Shown here one piece after another: positions 21,879 through 31,727 of a stretch of 64,000 bases of DNA. Both the position numbers and the translations under genes were made by a program. The stretch is from positions 2,604,001 to 2,668,000 of the forward strand of contig NZ_CP092488.2 in assembly GCF_022430545.2 (NCBI RefSeq), written 5' to 3'. The DNA is from Mycobacterium paraterrae (GTDB lineage Bacteria > Actinomycetota > Actinomycetes > Mycobacteriales > Mycobacteriaceae). The stretch's first letter is position 1. Each line of letters opens with the position of its first letter. The notes under the pieces were generated by a model that had not been told where the DNA came from, made no database searches, and worked only from the letters and a program-made list of their open reading frames with translations.

Positions 21879-23999
21879 GTGCCCGCCGGTATTTACATCG
21901 CGGCGCCGGAAGGGGATACCGGCAAGTCCGCGATTGCGCTGGGGATTCTGCACCGGCTGGCCGCCACCGTCGCCAAAGTGGGTGTGTTCCGGCCGATTAC
22001 GCGTGCTTCCGTCGGCGATCGCAAGCCCGACGAAGTCGGGCGCGGCGGGTCGACGCCATCAAACTCCAGCGATTCCCGCGATTACATCCTCGACTTGCTT
22101 TTGGCGCAGGCCACCGCGGGCGTGCCCTACGAGCGCTGCATCGGTGTCGACTACCAGCGGCTGCATGCCGACCGTGACGGCGCCATCGACGACATCGTCG
22201 AGCGGTACCACGCGATGGCCGACGACTGCGATGCGGTCGTCATCGTCGGCAGCGACTACACGGATGTCGCCAGTCCCGCCGAGCTGGGCCTCAATGCGCG
22301 CATCGCAGTCAACCTCGGCGCGCCGGTGGTATTGGCCGTCCGCGCCAAGGATCGCAGCCCCGAACAGGTGGTGCACGCCGTCGAGGTTTGCCTGGCCGAG
22401 TTGAGCGCGCAGCATGCCCATACCGCCGCCGTGATCGCAAACCGTTGCGAGCCAACGCAATTGAATGCGATTGCAGATGCGCTTCGTCCGCTGGCCCCGA
22501 AGACCTACGCGGTTCCCGACGAGCCGCTGCTGGTCGCGCCGACGGTCGCCGACCTGCAGGCAGCCGTGAACGGCACCGTGGTGGCCGGCGACGACGCGCT
22601 GATGAACCGTGAGGTACTGAGCGTGGTGGTCGCCGGCATGACGGCCGACCACGTGCTCGAGCGGTTGGAGGAGGCTGCGGCGGTCGTCACGCCGGGGGAC
22701 CGCTCGGACGTGGTGCTTGCGGTAGCGAGTGCCCACGCCGCCGAAGGGTTTCCGTCGTTAGCGTGCATCATCCTCAACGGCGGATTCGAGTTGCACCGGT
22801 CGGTGGGCGCGCTGGTGGCCGGCCTGCGGCTGCGGTTGCCGATCGTCGCCACCACGCTGGGAACCTTCGACACCGCCACCGCGGTCGGGTCGACCCGCGG
22901 CCGGGTCACCGCGACCTCACAACGAAAGATCGATACCGCGCTGCAATTGATCGAGAGCCACGTCGACCTCGCTGACCTGTTGGCGCAGTTGGCGATTCCG
23001 ATCCCCAAAGTCACGACGCCGCAGATGTTCACGTACCAGCTGCGCGAGCGGGCACGCTCGGATCGCAAGCGCATCGTGCTGCCCGAGGGAGACGACGACC
23101 GAATCTTGAAGTCGGCGGGCCGCGTGCTGCAGCGCGGCATCGCGGATCTGACCATCCTCGGCGACGAGAAGCAAGTCCGCGCCCGCGCGGCCGAGCTCGG
23201 CGTGAATCTCGACGACGCAACGGTTTACGATCCGCGCACCAGCGAGCTGTGCGACGAGTTCGCCGAGCAGTACGCCCGGTTGCGGGCCAAGAAGGGCGTC
23301 ACCGTCGAGCAGGCCCGCGAGATCATGCACGACGTGTCGTACTTCGGCACGATGCTGGTGCACACCGGCAGGGTCGACGGGATGGTGTCCGGCGCATCGC
23401 ACACCACCGCCCACACCGTTCGGCCGGCGTTCGAGATCATCCGCACCGCGCCAGGCATTTCGACGGTGTCCAGCGTCTTCTTGATGTGCTTGCCCGATCA
23501 GGTGCTGGCATACGGCGACTGCGCGATCGTTCCCGACCCGACCGTCGAACAGCTCGCCGACATCGCGATCAGCGGGGCGCAGACCGCGGCGCAGTTCGGT
23601 ATCGAACCTCGGGTGGCGATGCTGTCCTATTCGACAGGGGAGTCCGGGACTGGCGCCGACGTCGACAAGGTCAGGGAGGCAACTCAACTGGTGCGCAGCC
23701 GGGCGCCGGAGCTGCTGGTCGAAGGTCCGATCCAGTACGACGCCGCCGTCGAGCCCTCGGTGGCGGCCACCAAGCTGCGCGACTCGCCGGTGGCCGGCAA
23801 AGCCACCGTGCTGATCTTCCCCGACCTCAACGCCGGCAACAACGCCTACAAGGCGGTGCAGCGCAGCGCGGGGGCGATCGCGATCGGTCCGGTGTTGCAG
23901 GGGTTGAACAAGCCGGTGAACGACCTGTCGCGCGGTGCCCTGGTCGAAGACATCGTCAACACCGTGGCGATTACGGCGATTCAGGCCCAGCATGAGTGA
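21879..23999 (+). CDS. pta: Phosphate acetyltransferase
   Basis: 706 aa from GTG 21879. It interconverts acetyl-CoA and acetyl phosphate. The N-terminal part starts with the P-loop-like 'IYIAAPEGDTGKSAIALGIL' (BioD/DRTGG-like regulatory half, about residues 1-370). The C-terminal catalytic half runs from 'RIVLPEGDDDRILKSAGRVL' through 'DGMVSGASHTTAHTVRPAFE', 'MLSYSTGESGTGADV' and 'VLIFPDLNAGNNAYKAVQRS'. This is the full-length two-domain class (E. coli Pta 714 aa). It is followed 45 bases later by ackA. Confidence 0.97.
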   Translation: MPAGIYIAAPEGDTGKSAIALGILHRLAATVAKVGVFRPITRASVGDRKPDEVGRGGSTPSNSSDSRDYILDLLLAQATAGVPYERCIGVDYQRLHADRDGAIDDIVERYHAMADDCDAVVIVGSDYTDVASPAELGLNARIAVNLGAPVVLAVRAKDRSPEQVVHAVEVCLAELSAQHAHTAAVIANRCEPTQLNAIADALRPLAPKTYAVPDEPLLVAPTVADLQAAVNGTVVAGDDALMNREVLSVVVAGMTADHVLERLEEAAAVVTPGDRSDVVLAVASAHAAEGFPSLACIILNGGFELHRSVGALVAGLRLRLPIVATTLGTFDTATAVGSTRGRVTATSQRKIDTALQLIESHVDLADLLAQLAIPIPKVTTPQMFTYQLRERARSDRKRIVLPEGDDDRILKSAGRVLQRGIADLTILGDEKQVRARAAELGVNLDDATVYDPRTSELCDEFAEQYARLRAKKGVTVEQAREIMHDVSYFGTMLVHTGRVDGMVSGASHTTAHTVRPAFEIIRTAPGISTVSSVFLMCLPDQVLAYGDCAIVPDPTVEQLADIAISGAQTAAQFGIEPRVAMLSYSTGESGTGADVDKVREATQLVRSRAPELLVEGPIQYDAAVEPSVAATKLRDSPVAGKATVLIFPDLNAGNNAYKAVQRSAGAIAIGPVLQGLNKPVNDLSRGALVEDIVNTVAITAIQAQHE

Positions 24000-24044
24000 G
24001 CCCGCCGGCGACGATTCAGAGCGGAGCGATGAGGAGGAGCGGCG

Positions 24045-25193
24045 GTGACTGACACAGTCTTGGTGCTCAACGCCGGGTCGTCGTCGCTGAAATATCAACT
24101 GATCGAACCGGACTCGGGCAAGTCGCTTGCGGACGGAACGATCGAGCAAATCGGCGAACCCTCGTCGTCGGTCGCCGATCACGGCGCGGCGCTGCAGGCG
24201 GCGTTCGAGGCGCTGTCTGCCGACGGCATCGACCTGAAGACGTGTGGGCTAGTTGCGGTGGGACACCGCGTGGTGCACGGCGGAGCGGTCTTCTACCGGC
24301 CGACCGTCATCGACGACGCGGTGATCGCGCGATTGAAGCACCTGTCGATGCTCGCCCCGCTGCACAACCCACCGGCGCTGGATGGCATCGACGTCGCCCG
24401 CAGGATGCTGCCGGACGTGCCGCATGTCGCGGTGTTCGACACCGCGTTCTTCCACGACATGCCGGCCGCCGCGGCGACCTATGCGATCGACCGGGAACTC
24501 GCGCAGAAGTGGCACATCCGCAGGTATGGCTTCCACGGCACCTCGCATCGCTACGTCAGCGAACAGGCCGCGGAATTCCTGGGGCTGCGGTGGGACCGCG
24601 CGAATCAGATTGTCCTGCATCTGGGTAACGGTGCCTCGGCGTCGGCGATCGCCGGTGGCCGACCCGTCGACACGTCGATGGGTTTGACTCCGTTGGAGGG
24701 TCTGGTGATGGGTACCCGCAGCGGTGACATCGATCCGGGCATCATCGGTTATCTGTGCCGTGAGGCCGACATGAGCATCGAGGACACCGAGGTGATGCTC
24801 AATCGTCATTCCGGGCTGCTCGGGTTGGCCGGTGAGCGGGATTTCCGCGCGCTGCGCCAGCGAATCGAATCGGGCGATAGCACAGCGCAATTGGCCTACG
24901 ACGTGTTCATCCATCGGCTCCGCAAATACGTCGGCGGATACCTGGCGATCCTGGGCCGCACCGATGTCATCAGCTTCACTGCCGGCGTCGGCGAGAACGC
25001 CGCCGCAGTGCGTCTGGACGCCTTGCGGGGACTGCAGGGCCTGGGTATCGAAATCGACGAAGACCGAAATGCTCAGCCCGCCAATGGGGCTCGGCGCATC
25101 TCCACCGATGACTCGTCGGTGGCGGTGCTGGTCGTTCCGACCAACGAAGAGTTGGCGATCGCCCGCGACTGCCTGATCGCAATAGAGGCATAA
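24045..25193 (+). CDS. ackA: Acetate kinase
   Basis: 382 aa from GTG 24045, preceded by GAGGAGGAG. It forms ATP and acetate from acetyl phosphate, working with Pta in overflow metabolism. ASKHA-fold signatures are complete: 'VLVLNAGSSSLKYQLIE', 'VGHRVVHGG', 'YGFHGTSHRYVSEQ', 'LGNGASASAIAGGRPVDTSM' and 'FTAGVGENAAAVR'. A perfect hairpin terminator follows. In M. tuberculosis pknG follows here; in this window the next gene is unrelated, so the accessory island appears to begin at this terminator. Confidence 0.97.
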   Translation: MTDTVLVLNAGSSSLKYQLIEPDSGKSLADGTIEQIGEPSSSVADHGAALQAAFEALSADGIDLKTCGLVAVGHRVVHGGAVFYRPTVIDDAVIARLKHLSMLAPLHNPPALDGIDVARRMLPDVPHVAVFDTAFFHDMPAAAATYAIDRELAQKWHIRRYGFHGTSHRYVSEQAAEFLGLRWDRANQIVLHLGNGASASAIAGGRPVDTSMGLTPLEGLVMGTRSGDIDPGIIGYLCREADMSIEDTEVMLNRHSGLLGLAGERDFRALRQRIESGDSTAQLAYDVFIHRLRKYVGGYLAILGRTDVISFTAGVGENAAAVRLDALRGLQGLGIEIDEDRNAQPANGARRISTDDSSVAVLVVPTNEELAIARDCLIAIEA

Positions 25194-25198
25194 CGCGA

Positions 25199-25229
25199 AG
25201 CACTCCGGCGCGGGGTACGCCGGAGTGCT
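25199..25229. terminator. Hairpin terminator after ackA
   Basis: AGCACTCCGGCG (25199-25210) is the exact reverse complement of 25218-25229 around a 7-base loop, starting five bases after the ackA stop. It also lies 14 bases beyond the stop of the convergent gene 25244-26971, so it can serve both strands. Confidence 0.85.
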
Positions 25230-25243
25230 CCGCCTTCTCCGGA

Positions 25244-26971
25244 TCAGGGAGCGGTAAAGATGTTCTGCAGGCTCTCGGCCACCAGGTTCGCCCAGTCGAG
25301 CGGCAGCGTAGCTGTGAGCTGAATCGGATCGTTCGGGATGATGTCGAGCAGGGTGGCGATCGACTGGTCGAAAATGGTGCCGAGGTTCATGAACGCGTCA
25401 GGTGCGAGGAAGTTGCCGAATTCCGCGCTGCTGACCGTGCCCGTGACCGGGGCGGCCAGGTTGGCGAGACTTCCCAGAATCGCCATTTCGTTGTGCGCCA
25501 GGTCCATGACGTAGGCGGGAACGCCGGGCTCGGTGACGTCGGGCAAGTCGTAGCTGGTGTCTATCTGCGTGTCGATCGTGCCGATGGACGGGATGTCCGA
25601 GGTCGGGATCGTCGGAACGCTGGGGATGCTGACGGTCACAGGGCTGATCGTCGGCAGGCCGAACGTGCCTGCAACAGCGTCGATCGCGGAGATGAACGGG
25701 TTGACGGTGTCGTTGATGACTCCGCTGAGGCCGTTGATGGCGGTGTTCGCGACGCCGATGGCTTCGTTCGTCACGTTCACGGCCGTGGTCAGGGCTCCAT
25801 TGATGCCGGGAATGACGGTGTCGTTGAGCAGATCGAGCACAGGGCCGATCACCGGAAGGTTGTCGAGGTTGACGTCCAGGTTCAACGTGTCTGGGCCCAA
25901 GATGGTCAGGATCCCGGTCGGATCCGGAGCCGTCACCCCACTGCCGGGGACCGTCGACGTCACCGTCAGCAGCTCGTCGGAGAGTGTCTGCTCGGACTGC
26001 AATAGCGCTGCGAGCGTGCCGGTTTCGAGCGGCGCGCTACCCAGGAACGTCGATGACGTTCCGTCGCCGAAGCCGCTCGTGTTGGTGGTGAATTCGGCGT
26101 AGGGGTTGGTAAGCAGACCGAAATAGGGTGTGATCGCGACGTTCGTGGCAGAGGTGAAGGGCGCGTTCAGCGTGTACGCATCACCGATGCCGGGGACAGC
26201 GTTGGCAAGCGGGTCCGGGCTGGCCGACTGTATTTGATAGCCGTTGAGGTAGTCATTCAGGAGCGTGGTGGGGGCCAGCGACAGGAACTTCTCGATCGTG
26301 GTGAAGTCGGTCCCGATGTTGGTCAAGTCGGTCTGGACGTCGCTTGCCGAGAAGGTGCCGCCGGTGAAGAAATTCTGCAGTTGCGTTGTTATGTCGCTGA
26401 ATTCAGTCTTGATGTCGTTGATGGACGGCAGCATGTTCTGGTAGATGCCGGTCGCGCCGACCGTAAGCGCGTTGGTGCCGAAACTCGAGGCGAGGCCGTT
26501 GTGTATGAGCAAGGTCAGCGCCGACACCGGGTTGAGCACCGGGTCGTTGTAGAGGTCCGGGAAGGTGGGGATCGGTGGGAGGGGACCGGTCGGGTTCAGC
26601 TCGCCGAGTTGCGCCGCGACTGCTGCGTTGTAAGCCGAGAGCTGCGCGGAGTACTTCGCCAACTCCTGCACGTCCGTCGAGAGGTCGTTGAACACCTGCG
26701 TCAGGCCTTGGGTGTAGACCGCCTCGGGTAGCGAGTAGATGGCGGTGGTGTGGTCGTACATCTCGACCAGGCCGTTCCAGTTGGCGGTGGTGTTGGCGAC
26801 GAGGTCGTTCCAGTCGACCTCGGGGAAGTTGATCTCGCCGGCAGTAGTGAGCTGCACCAGCCGGTGCTGGATGTCGGCCGGCCCCGTAGTCGTCGACGGC
26901 ACGACTCCGATCAGGGCGGCGCTGACCAGGGCAATACCGGTGGCGATGGCGGGGCGGGAGGCGTGTTCCAT
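25244..26971 (-). CDS. Large secreted/surface protein of mycobacterial type, unknown function
   Basis: 575 aa from ATG 26971, with AAAGGA five bases upstream. The N-terminus 'RPAIATGIALVSAALIGVV' is a signal peptide or anchor. The early segment 'DIQHRLVQLTTAGEINFPE' and 'YDHTTAIYSLPEAVYTQGLT' resembles a set of mycobacterial PE/PPE-associated secreted proteins I know only as hypothetical. The rest is Thr/Asn/Ile/Leu-rich with weak repeats ('IPSVPTIPTSDIPSIGTIDT') and no Cys pair or catalytic motif. It is not a PE or PPE protein: no PE or PPE motif at the N-terminus. It occupies the place where pknG would be expected next to ackA. Confidence 0.7.
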   Translation of the reverse strand: MEHASRPAIATGIALVSAALIGVVPSTTTGPADIQHRLVQLTTAGEINFPEVDWNDLVANTTANWNGLVEMYDHTTAIYSLPEAVYTQGLTQVFNDLSTDVQELAKYSAQLSAYNAAVAAQLGELNPTGPLPPIPTFPDLYNDPVLNPVSALTLLIHNGLASSFGTNALTVGATGIYQNMLPSINDIKTEFSDITTQLQNFFTGGTFSASDVQTDLTNIGTDFTTIEKFLSLAPTTLLNDYLNGYQIQSASPDPLANAVPGIGDAYTLNAPFTSATNVAITPYFGLLTNPYAEFTTNTSGFGDGTSSTFLGSAPLETGTLAALLQSEQTLSDELLTVTSTVPGSGVTAPDPTGILTILGPDTLNLDVNLDNLPVIGPVLDLLNDTVIPGINGALTTAVNVTNEAIGVANTAINGLSGVINDTVNPFISAIDAVAGTFGLPTISPVTVSIPSVPTIPTSDIPSIGTIDTQIDTSYDLPDVTEPGVPAYVMDLAHNEMAILGSLANLAAPVTGTVSSAEFGNFLAPDAFMNLGTIFDQSIATLLDIIPNDPIQLTATLPLDWANLVAESLQNIFTAP

Positions 26972-27259
26972 GACGTCCTTTCTTCGGACGTTGTATCCGA
27001 CTTGTCGGACGCACTGTAGCTGAGATTTGCCTAAGCATGTAGCGATTTGGCATAGAAACTTTCCGCTTCGTGCCTATGCAACATTTCATCTGATAGAGAT
27101 GCGGGCGGGGTTATTTCCCTTATCCTTCTGCACCGTAAAGATGCAGTGCCACAGGCGGAATCAGCCTCGCAACGTACTAAAAGACCATCGGAAATCACGA
27201 ACGGGCCTTAAGGCTAGCGGTATTTTAGATCGACCCACCAAGCTGTGAAGAAGGTAAGC
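26972..27259. other. Divergent intergenic region at the left edge of the carbohydrate island
   Basis: No gene seen. Close to the minus-strand gene there is a perfect short palindrome TCCGACTTGTCGGA (26996-27009), with a second TCGGACG just before it, a plausible operator. The rest is AT-richer than its flanks. It should hold promoters for both divergent genes. Confidence 0.45.
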
Positions 27260-29416
27260 ATGTCTCAGGTTGACAGCGTGAGCCCTGTGCAACAGGTGCG
27301 GGACGAGCGCGCCCCGGCGCCGAAATTTCGCACCGACATCGAGGGCCTGCGCGGAGTCACCCTGTTGGCCATTCTTCTTTTTCATGTTGATATGCCCGGT
27401 GTCGGCGGCGGGTTCGTCGGCCCAGACATCTTCTTCATCATCTCGGGATTCGTCATCACCGGGCAGCTCTGGAAAGAGGTAAAAGGCTCGGGCGCTATTC
27501 GACTCCGGAAGTTCTACGCGGGTAGGGCTCGACGATTGCTGCCGGTGTCGGCCCTAGTGGGCGTTGCCACGGTGATTGCGTCGGCAATTTGGTTGCCTCC
27601 GTTAGAGAATCAGAACGTTTTTGTTGACGGCATTGCGTGCGCCCTTTATGTAGGCAATTACCGCTTCGCTCTGCAGGGCGTCGACTACTTCGCCGCTGAC
27701 CGGCCCCCATCTCCTTTTCAGCACTACTGGACTCTCGGTGTTGAGGAACAGTTCTACCTGCTTTGGCCGGTCATACTTGCCGTCACGACTTGGCTCGTCG
27801 TGCGTGCGCGTGCGCGGCGGCGCGGCGGCGCACACACGGGGTTCCCCAAGCTCCCGTATCTAGTCGTCATCGTCGTGATCGCGGGCGGGTCGTTCGCGGT
27901 GTCGTTGGTGGAGAGTTACTGGACGCCTCCGATGGCGTACTTTTCGCTGCAAACGCGGGCCTGGGACCTCGCCATCGGCGCGCTCATAGCTTTCACCGCT
28001 ACCCAATGGGGCCGGCTGCCGGCTTTCGCTGCCACGATGACAAGCTGGGCCGGTTTTGCCTTGATTGTGTTGTCCTGCAACCAGTTGAGGACGACAATGC
28101 CTTATCCCGGTATGGCCGCTTTGTTGCCGATGCTGGGCACGGTGCTGGTGATAGGTGCTGGCTGTTCGGGATCATTGCGGGGTTGCGGGCGGATATTGTC
28201 ATGGGCGCCGATGCGGGCGATTGGACGGCTGTCGTATTCCTGGTATCTGTGGCACTGGCCCGTGCTTGTGATCGCACCCGCATTGCTGGGGCACCCTCTC
28301 GGTCTGTTTGGCAAGTTGGTGGCGGTGCTATTTTCCGGCGGACTGGCCATGCTGACCCTGCGTTTCGTCGAAAACCCGTTGCGATACGCCGCTCGGCTGC
28401 GCCGCTCGCCCGCCGCCAGCATTGCCGTCGGCGCTGCCGCAACGGCATTGGCGGCTTGCGTGGCGGTGGCGGCTATGGTCGTGATTCCCGCACCTATCGG
28501 GCGCAGCATGGCAACCCAAACGCTCAACGGGGAGCTCGCCCCGCCGTTAGAGGGTGGAAGCATCGAGCAGTACAACGCCGCGGTGCGGCGCGCTTACGCG
28601 CAGGTGCAGGCCGCGGTCGCGGCATCTGCAGATTTGGAGGATGTCCCGTCAAATCTTGACCCTGCACTCGCCGATGCGGCAGCCGAGAAAGATCGCATGC
28701 TGTACGACGGCTGCTTGAACGATGCGAAGGAGGTCGAGCACCCCGAGTGCGCGATGGCCGACATAACCTCGGCCACCACGGTGGCCTTGCTCGGCGACTC
28801 AAATGCGGCGATGTGGACGCCGGGATTCCAGCGAGTCGCGTCCGATCGAGGCTGGCGGCTGGAAATGTTGACCAAGGGACGCTGCCCAGTACTGGATTTG
28901 CCCGTCATCGCGCATGGCAGGAGATACGTTGAATGCGATCAATGGCGCGCTCGCATCATCGAGCGGTTACAGACCGAGCACCCGAAACTGATCGTATACA
29001 CCGTGCGGCGCGGCTACCGTGAGCCGACGGACGCCGCATGGACCGATAGCATCACTCGCTTCATGCGGCAGCTACGCGGCACCGGGGCAAGGGTCCTGGT
29101 GCTCGGCCCCATCCCAGATCCGCACTTATCGCCGCCGGATTGCCTTGCCCAGCACCTGGATAATGCGACGGCCTGCTCGCCGCTGCGGTCAGCCGCAGTG
29201 AACGATTCGCTCATCGCCGCAGAGAAAGCCGCCGTCGAGGCTGGCGGCGGTCAATACGCCGACGTGACCGACCTCTTCTGCACGGCGGAGCGCTGCCCGG
29301 TGATCGTCGGCAACACACTGGTCCACTTCAACGAGAGTCACCTGACGTTGGAGTATGCCGGGCTAATGGCGCCGGTACTCGCCACGCTTACCGACCGCAC
29401 GCTAGCCGGCGGCTAA
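27260..29416 (+). CDS. OafA/YrhL-type acyltransferase 3 fused to an SGNH-like domain
   Basis: 718 aa from ATG 27260 (AAGG nine bases upstream; GTG 27245 is an alternative). The N-terminal about 400 residues are the ten-helix acyltransferase-3 domain: 'DIEGLRGVTLLAILLFHVDM', 'GPDIFFIISGFVITGQLWKE', 'RKFYAGRARRLLPVSALVGV', 'WTLGVEEQFYLLWPVIL' and 'GRLSYSWYLWHWPVLV'. The C-terminal part has the SGNH entry motif 'VALLGDSNAAMW' and the final block 'VHFNESHLTLEYAG', where the usual DxxH shows Asn instead of Asp. Family members O-acetylate surface glycans, taking acetyl-CoA inside the cell and transferring outside. Confidence 0.93.
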   Translation: MSQVDSVSPVQQVRDERAPAPKFRTDIEGLRGVTLLAILLFHVDMPGVGGGFVGPDIFFIISGFVITGQLWKEVKGSGAIRLRKFYAGRARRLLPVSALVGVATVIASAIWLPPLENQNVFVDGIACALYVGNYRFALQGVDYFAADRPPSPFQHYWTLGVEEQFYLLWPVILAVTTWLVVRARARRRGGAHTGFPKLPYLVVIVVIAGGSFAVSLVESYWTPPMAYFSLQTRAWDLAIGALIAFTATQWGRLPAFAATMTSWAGFALIVLSCNQLRTTMPYPGMAALLPMLGTVLVIGAGCSGSLRGCGRILSWAPMRAIGRLSYSWYLWHWPVLVIAPALLGHPLGLFGKLVAVLFSGGLAMLTLRFVENPLRYAARLRRSPAASIAVGAAATALAACVAVAAMVVIPAPIGRSMATQTLNGELAPPLEGGSIEQYNAAVRRAYAQVQAAVAASADLEDVPSNLDPALADAAAEKDRMLYDGCLNDAKEVEHPECAMADITSATTVALLGDSNAAMWTPGFQRVASDRGWRLEMLTKGRCPVLDLPVIAHGRRYVECDQWRARIIERLQTEHPKLIVYTVRRGYREPTDAAWTDSITRFMRQLRGTGARVLVLGPIPDPHLSPPDCLAQHLDNATACSPLRSAAVNDSLIAAEKAAVEAGGGQYADVTDLFCTAERCPVIVGNTLVHFNESHLTLEYAGLMAPVLATLTDRTLAGG

Positions 29417-29482
29417 CGCACTGCATACATCGCTGGGACTGCCTGTCGCAGTCACAGCCACAACTAGTTAGACAGCAGTTAA

Positions 29483-30739
29483 CTATGTACGTTGGAGCAG
29501 CGGTGGTGGCGGCTCGGTTCCTCTCGACGGGACATGCGAGAAGCGCCGCTTAAGACGCAAAATCCTCTTCTCAAACAACTCATACGACGCCGTAGCCACT
29601 CCGACAGTCGCGATGAGGAAGACGCCCAGCGCGACCCAGCCCGAGCGGTTCTCCTTTGAGCTGACGTGGACAGCAACACCCAGGACGAGCGGGTGGAGCA
29701 GATACATGCCGTAGGACACGCGTCCGATGTGGACCATCGGCCACCACCGCAGCGGCGACCAGATCGCTCCCCCCGCCGCAACGTAGTCGATGATCGCTGC
29801 CGTGGCGACGGAGAGCAGAAGCGGGTCGTAGTAGTCGAAATATGGCAGCTTGATCTCCCAACCAGCAAGCACCGCAGGAAACGTCCGGCTCAGTACGAGT
29901 GCTGCGACGGTGACCCAGGCGAGGGTCGCGCCGAAACCACCGCCGCCGCGTGCCGGTCCGCCGTGCCGAATGCGATCCCAGCGGCTCCACGCCAACAGCG
30001 ACCCCACCGCCAGGCCAAAGATATTCGTGTGTGTCATCCACTCGACGCCGCCACCGGTCGCGCGGAGGTGGCCCTCAATTGTCAACGCGCGCAGGATGAA
30101 CGACAATGCGATCGCGCCGAGAAGGAAGGCCGGCACAGCCCACCGCCAGCGCACCCGGCTACTGGTCAAGGCGATAAGGATCAAAGGCCAGACGAGGTAG
30201 TACTGCTCCTCGATGGCAAGCGACCAGTACACGCCGAGGCCAAGGGTCACATAATGACGCACATCGGAGAAGTAGTTCTGCGCGAATATCAGGTAGGACC
30301 ACCACACATGGCCGAAGGCAGAGTATTTAGACGAGTCGGTGGACACCCACATCTCGCCCCAGGGCAGCGAGTCAACGTGAAGCAGTACGATTAGCTGGAG
30401 TAACAGCACAGCGTAGTACAGCGGCCAGATCCTCAGTGCTCGTCGAATGTAGAAGTCCCGCAGGCTAATCCGCCCCCGATGCTCACGCTCGCCCAGCAGC
30501 AGCGACGTGATCAGGTAACCCGACAGCACAAAAAAGATGCCCACACCGACGCGGCCGAAAACCAACCACGAGTTCCGCGCCAGCAGCATGACGCTGGCGT
30601 GTTCGATGACGACCAACAACACTGCGATCGCGCGCAAACCGTCGAGCGAGGGATTGTGAGCGAAGACCCCGGCCCGCGGCGAAGCGGCCGCTCGGGACGG
30701 CGAGGCGTCGGTCGTCGTTACCACGGGGGCTGATGCCAT
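29483..30739 (-). CDS. Acyltransferase 3 (OafA-like), membrane O-acyltransferase
   Basis: 418 aa from ATG 30739, with AGGGGTG upstream. Motifs are 'FAHNPSLDGLRAIAVLLVVI', 'VGVGIFFVLSGYLITSLLL', 'LRDFYIRRALRIWPLYYA', 'YWSLAIEEQYYLVWPLILIA' and 'IGRVSYGMYLLHPLVLGV'. It lacks the SGNH extension of the neighbouring gene. It is a close paralogue of the plus-strand gene 39446-40675; long blocks agree even at DNA level. It lies 58 bases after the sulfotransferase-like gene and shares its direction, so it is probably the last gene of the glycosyltransferase-sulfotransferase-acyltransferase unit. Confidence 0.92.
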   Translation of the reverse strand: MASAPVVTTTDASPSRAAASPRAGVFAHNPSLDGLRAIAVLLVVIEHASVMLLARNSWLVFGRVGVGIFFVLSGYLITSLLLGEREHRGRISLRDFYIRRALRIWPLYYAVLLLQLIVLLHVDSLPWGEMWVSTDSSKYSAFGHVWWSYLIFAQNYFSDVRHYVTLGLGVYWSLAIEEQYYLVWPLILIALTSSRVRWRWAVPAFLLGAIALSFILRALTIEGHLRATGGGVEWMTHTNIFGLAVGSLLAWSRWDRIRHGGPARGGGGFGATLAWVTVAALVLSRTFPAVLAGWEIKLPYFDYYDPLLLSVATAAIIDYVAAGGAIWSPLRWWPMVHIGRVSYGMYLLHPLVLGVAVHVSSKENRSGWVALGVFLIATVGVATASYELFEKRILRLKRRFSHVPSRGTEPPPPLLQRT

Positions 30740-30797
30740 AGGACGACACCCCTTTCTGAAATGAGTTGCGGCTGCCGCGATCACCGGTCGACCTGGG

Positions 30798-31727
30798 TCA
30801 GACGTCGGCCAAGGCGGCCTCCACGGTGTCGAAATCGCCAAAGATCTTGGCGCGTCCCTCAGTCGCGAGCCTCCTCAAATCGTCAAGCTCCCGCCTCCCT
30901 CGGTGAAGGACCTCCGCCGCATGGGCCTCGGGAATCGTGATGGGGCGGAAGGGAACTGAGTTGCGCCAGGTTGGAGTGTTGAACAACGTCAGATATAGAT
31001 TTCTGATGTCGTAATACTGAATTGCGCCGAGGTCCTTGACCGCCTCTCGGAGGTAGCTGTTGACCGACCGGAGTATCTGTGCCTCGGTGGCGCCGAGTGA
31101 CTGGTTGAGAAACAGGGTCGACGCGTGGGTGATCGCCTCGGTCCCCGGCACCGCCTCAAACAGGCCGATCGCCCGGCACAGATTGGTCAGCAACTCAGCG
31201 GCCGGTGCTCGGTGGTGGGACAGGACGATTGAGGTCTCGTGGGGCGCCAGTGCATCGATGAACTTGCGAGTCAGTTGCGGTTGTAGAGCGGGCTCGCGAG
31301 AGAGAATCTGCTCGATTCCTCCGTCAAGACCGACGGCGCGCCCGTGCTTGACAAGTTCCTGCCAGATCGAACTGGCACGACGGCCAATCTCGTTGAGTGT
31401 GACTACAAGGTGCATCTCGTGGCCCGTGAAAGCATCTCTCAGTCGGGCCAAGCCCGCCGGGGCAGCGTGGCTGAATTCCTCCGAGCTGAGGATCAGCGCG
31501 TGGACCCGTGCCTGCTGGGCGGTGGCTATCACCTGGTTGAGCGCGTGAGCCGGCCCCTCTTCCCAGAGTGACTCCCTCGCGAGGTCGGCGTGGCCCGGGC
31601 CGAAGTCACCGGCCGCGATCGGATACCAGTAGCCACCCGCCACTGGCTGACTCAGGAGCGCGGCAAGATGTGTCTGTATTGATGTGGTACCGGTCTTGTG
31701 GGGGCCAATATGCAGAACAATCCTCAT
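30798..31727 (-). CDS. Sulfotransferase-like protein
   Basis: 309 aa from ATG 31727. The N-terminus 'RIVLHIGPHKTGTTSIQTHL' is the PAPS 5'-phosphosulfate loop of sulfotransferases (HKTGTTS). 'HALILSSEEFSHA' and 'LSHHRAPAAELLTNLCRAIG' correspond to later parts of the fold; a clear 3'-phosphate loop is less obvious. The likely role is sulfation of a surface glycan or lipid. Its ATG overlaps the ancestral stop of the double glycosyltransferase (see 31724-31848), so both were one transcription unit before the IS21-family insertion. Confidence 0.75.
   Translation of the reverse strand: MRIVLHIGPHKTGTTSIQTHLAALLSQPVAGGYWYPIAAGDFGPGHADLARESLWEEGPAHALNQVIATAQQARVHALILSSEEFSHAAPAGLARLRDAFTGHEMHLVVTLNEIGRRASSIWQELVKHGRAVGLDGGIEQILSREPALQPQLTRKFIDALAPHETSIVLSHHRAPAAELLTNLCRAIGLFEAVPGTEAITHASTLFLNQSLGATEAQILRSVNSYLREAVKDLGAIQYYDIRNLYLTLFNTPTWRNSVPFRPITIPEAHAAEVLHRGRRELDDLRRLATEGRAKIFGDFDTVEAALADV

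Noticed and set aside
22917..24182. A 421-residue open frame antisense to pta
   Set aside because: Typical GC-rich antisense shadow of a highly conserved, full-length gene; its composition is Arg/His/Gly-rich and no domain is visible.
25244..26971. PE or PPE protein
   Set aside because: Although composition recalls PPE C-termini, the N-terminus is a signal peptide and neither a PE nor a PPE motif is present.
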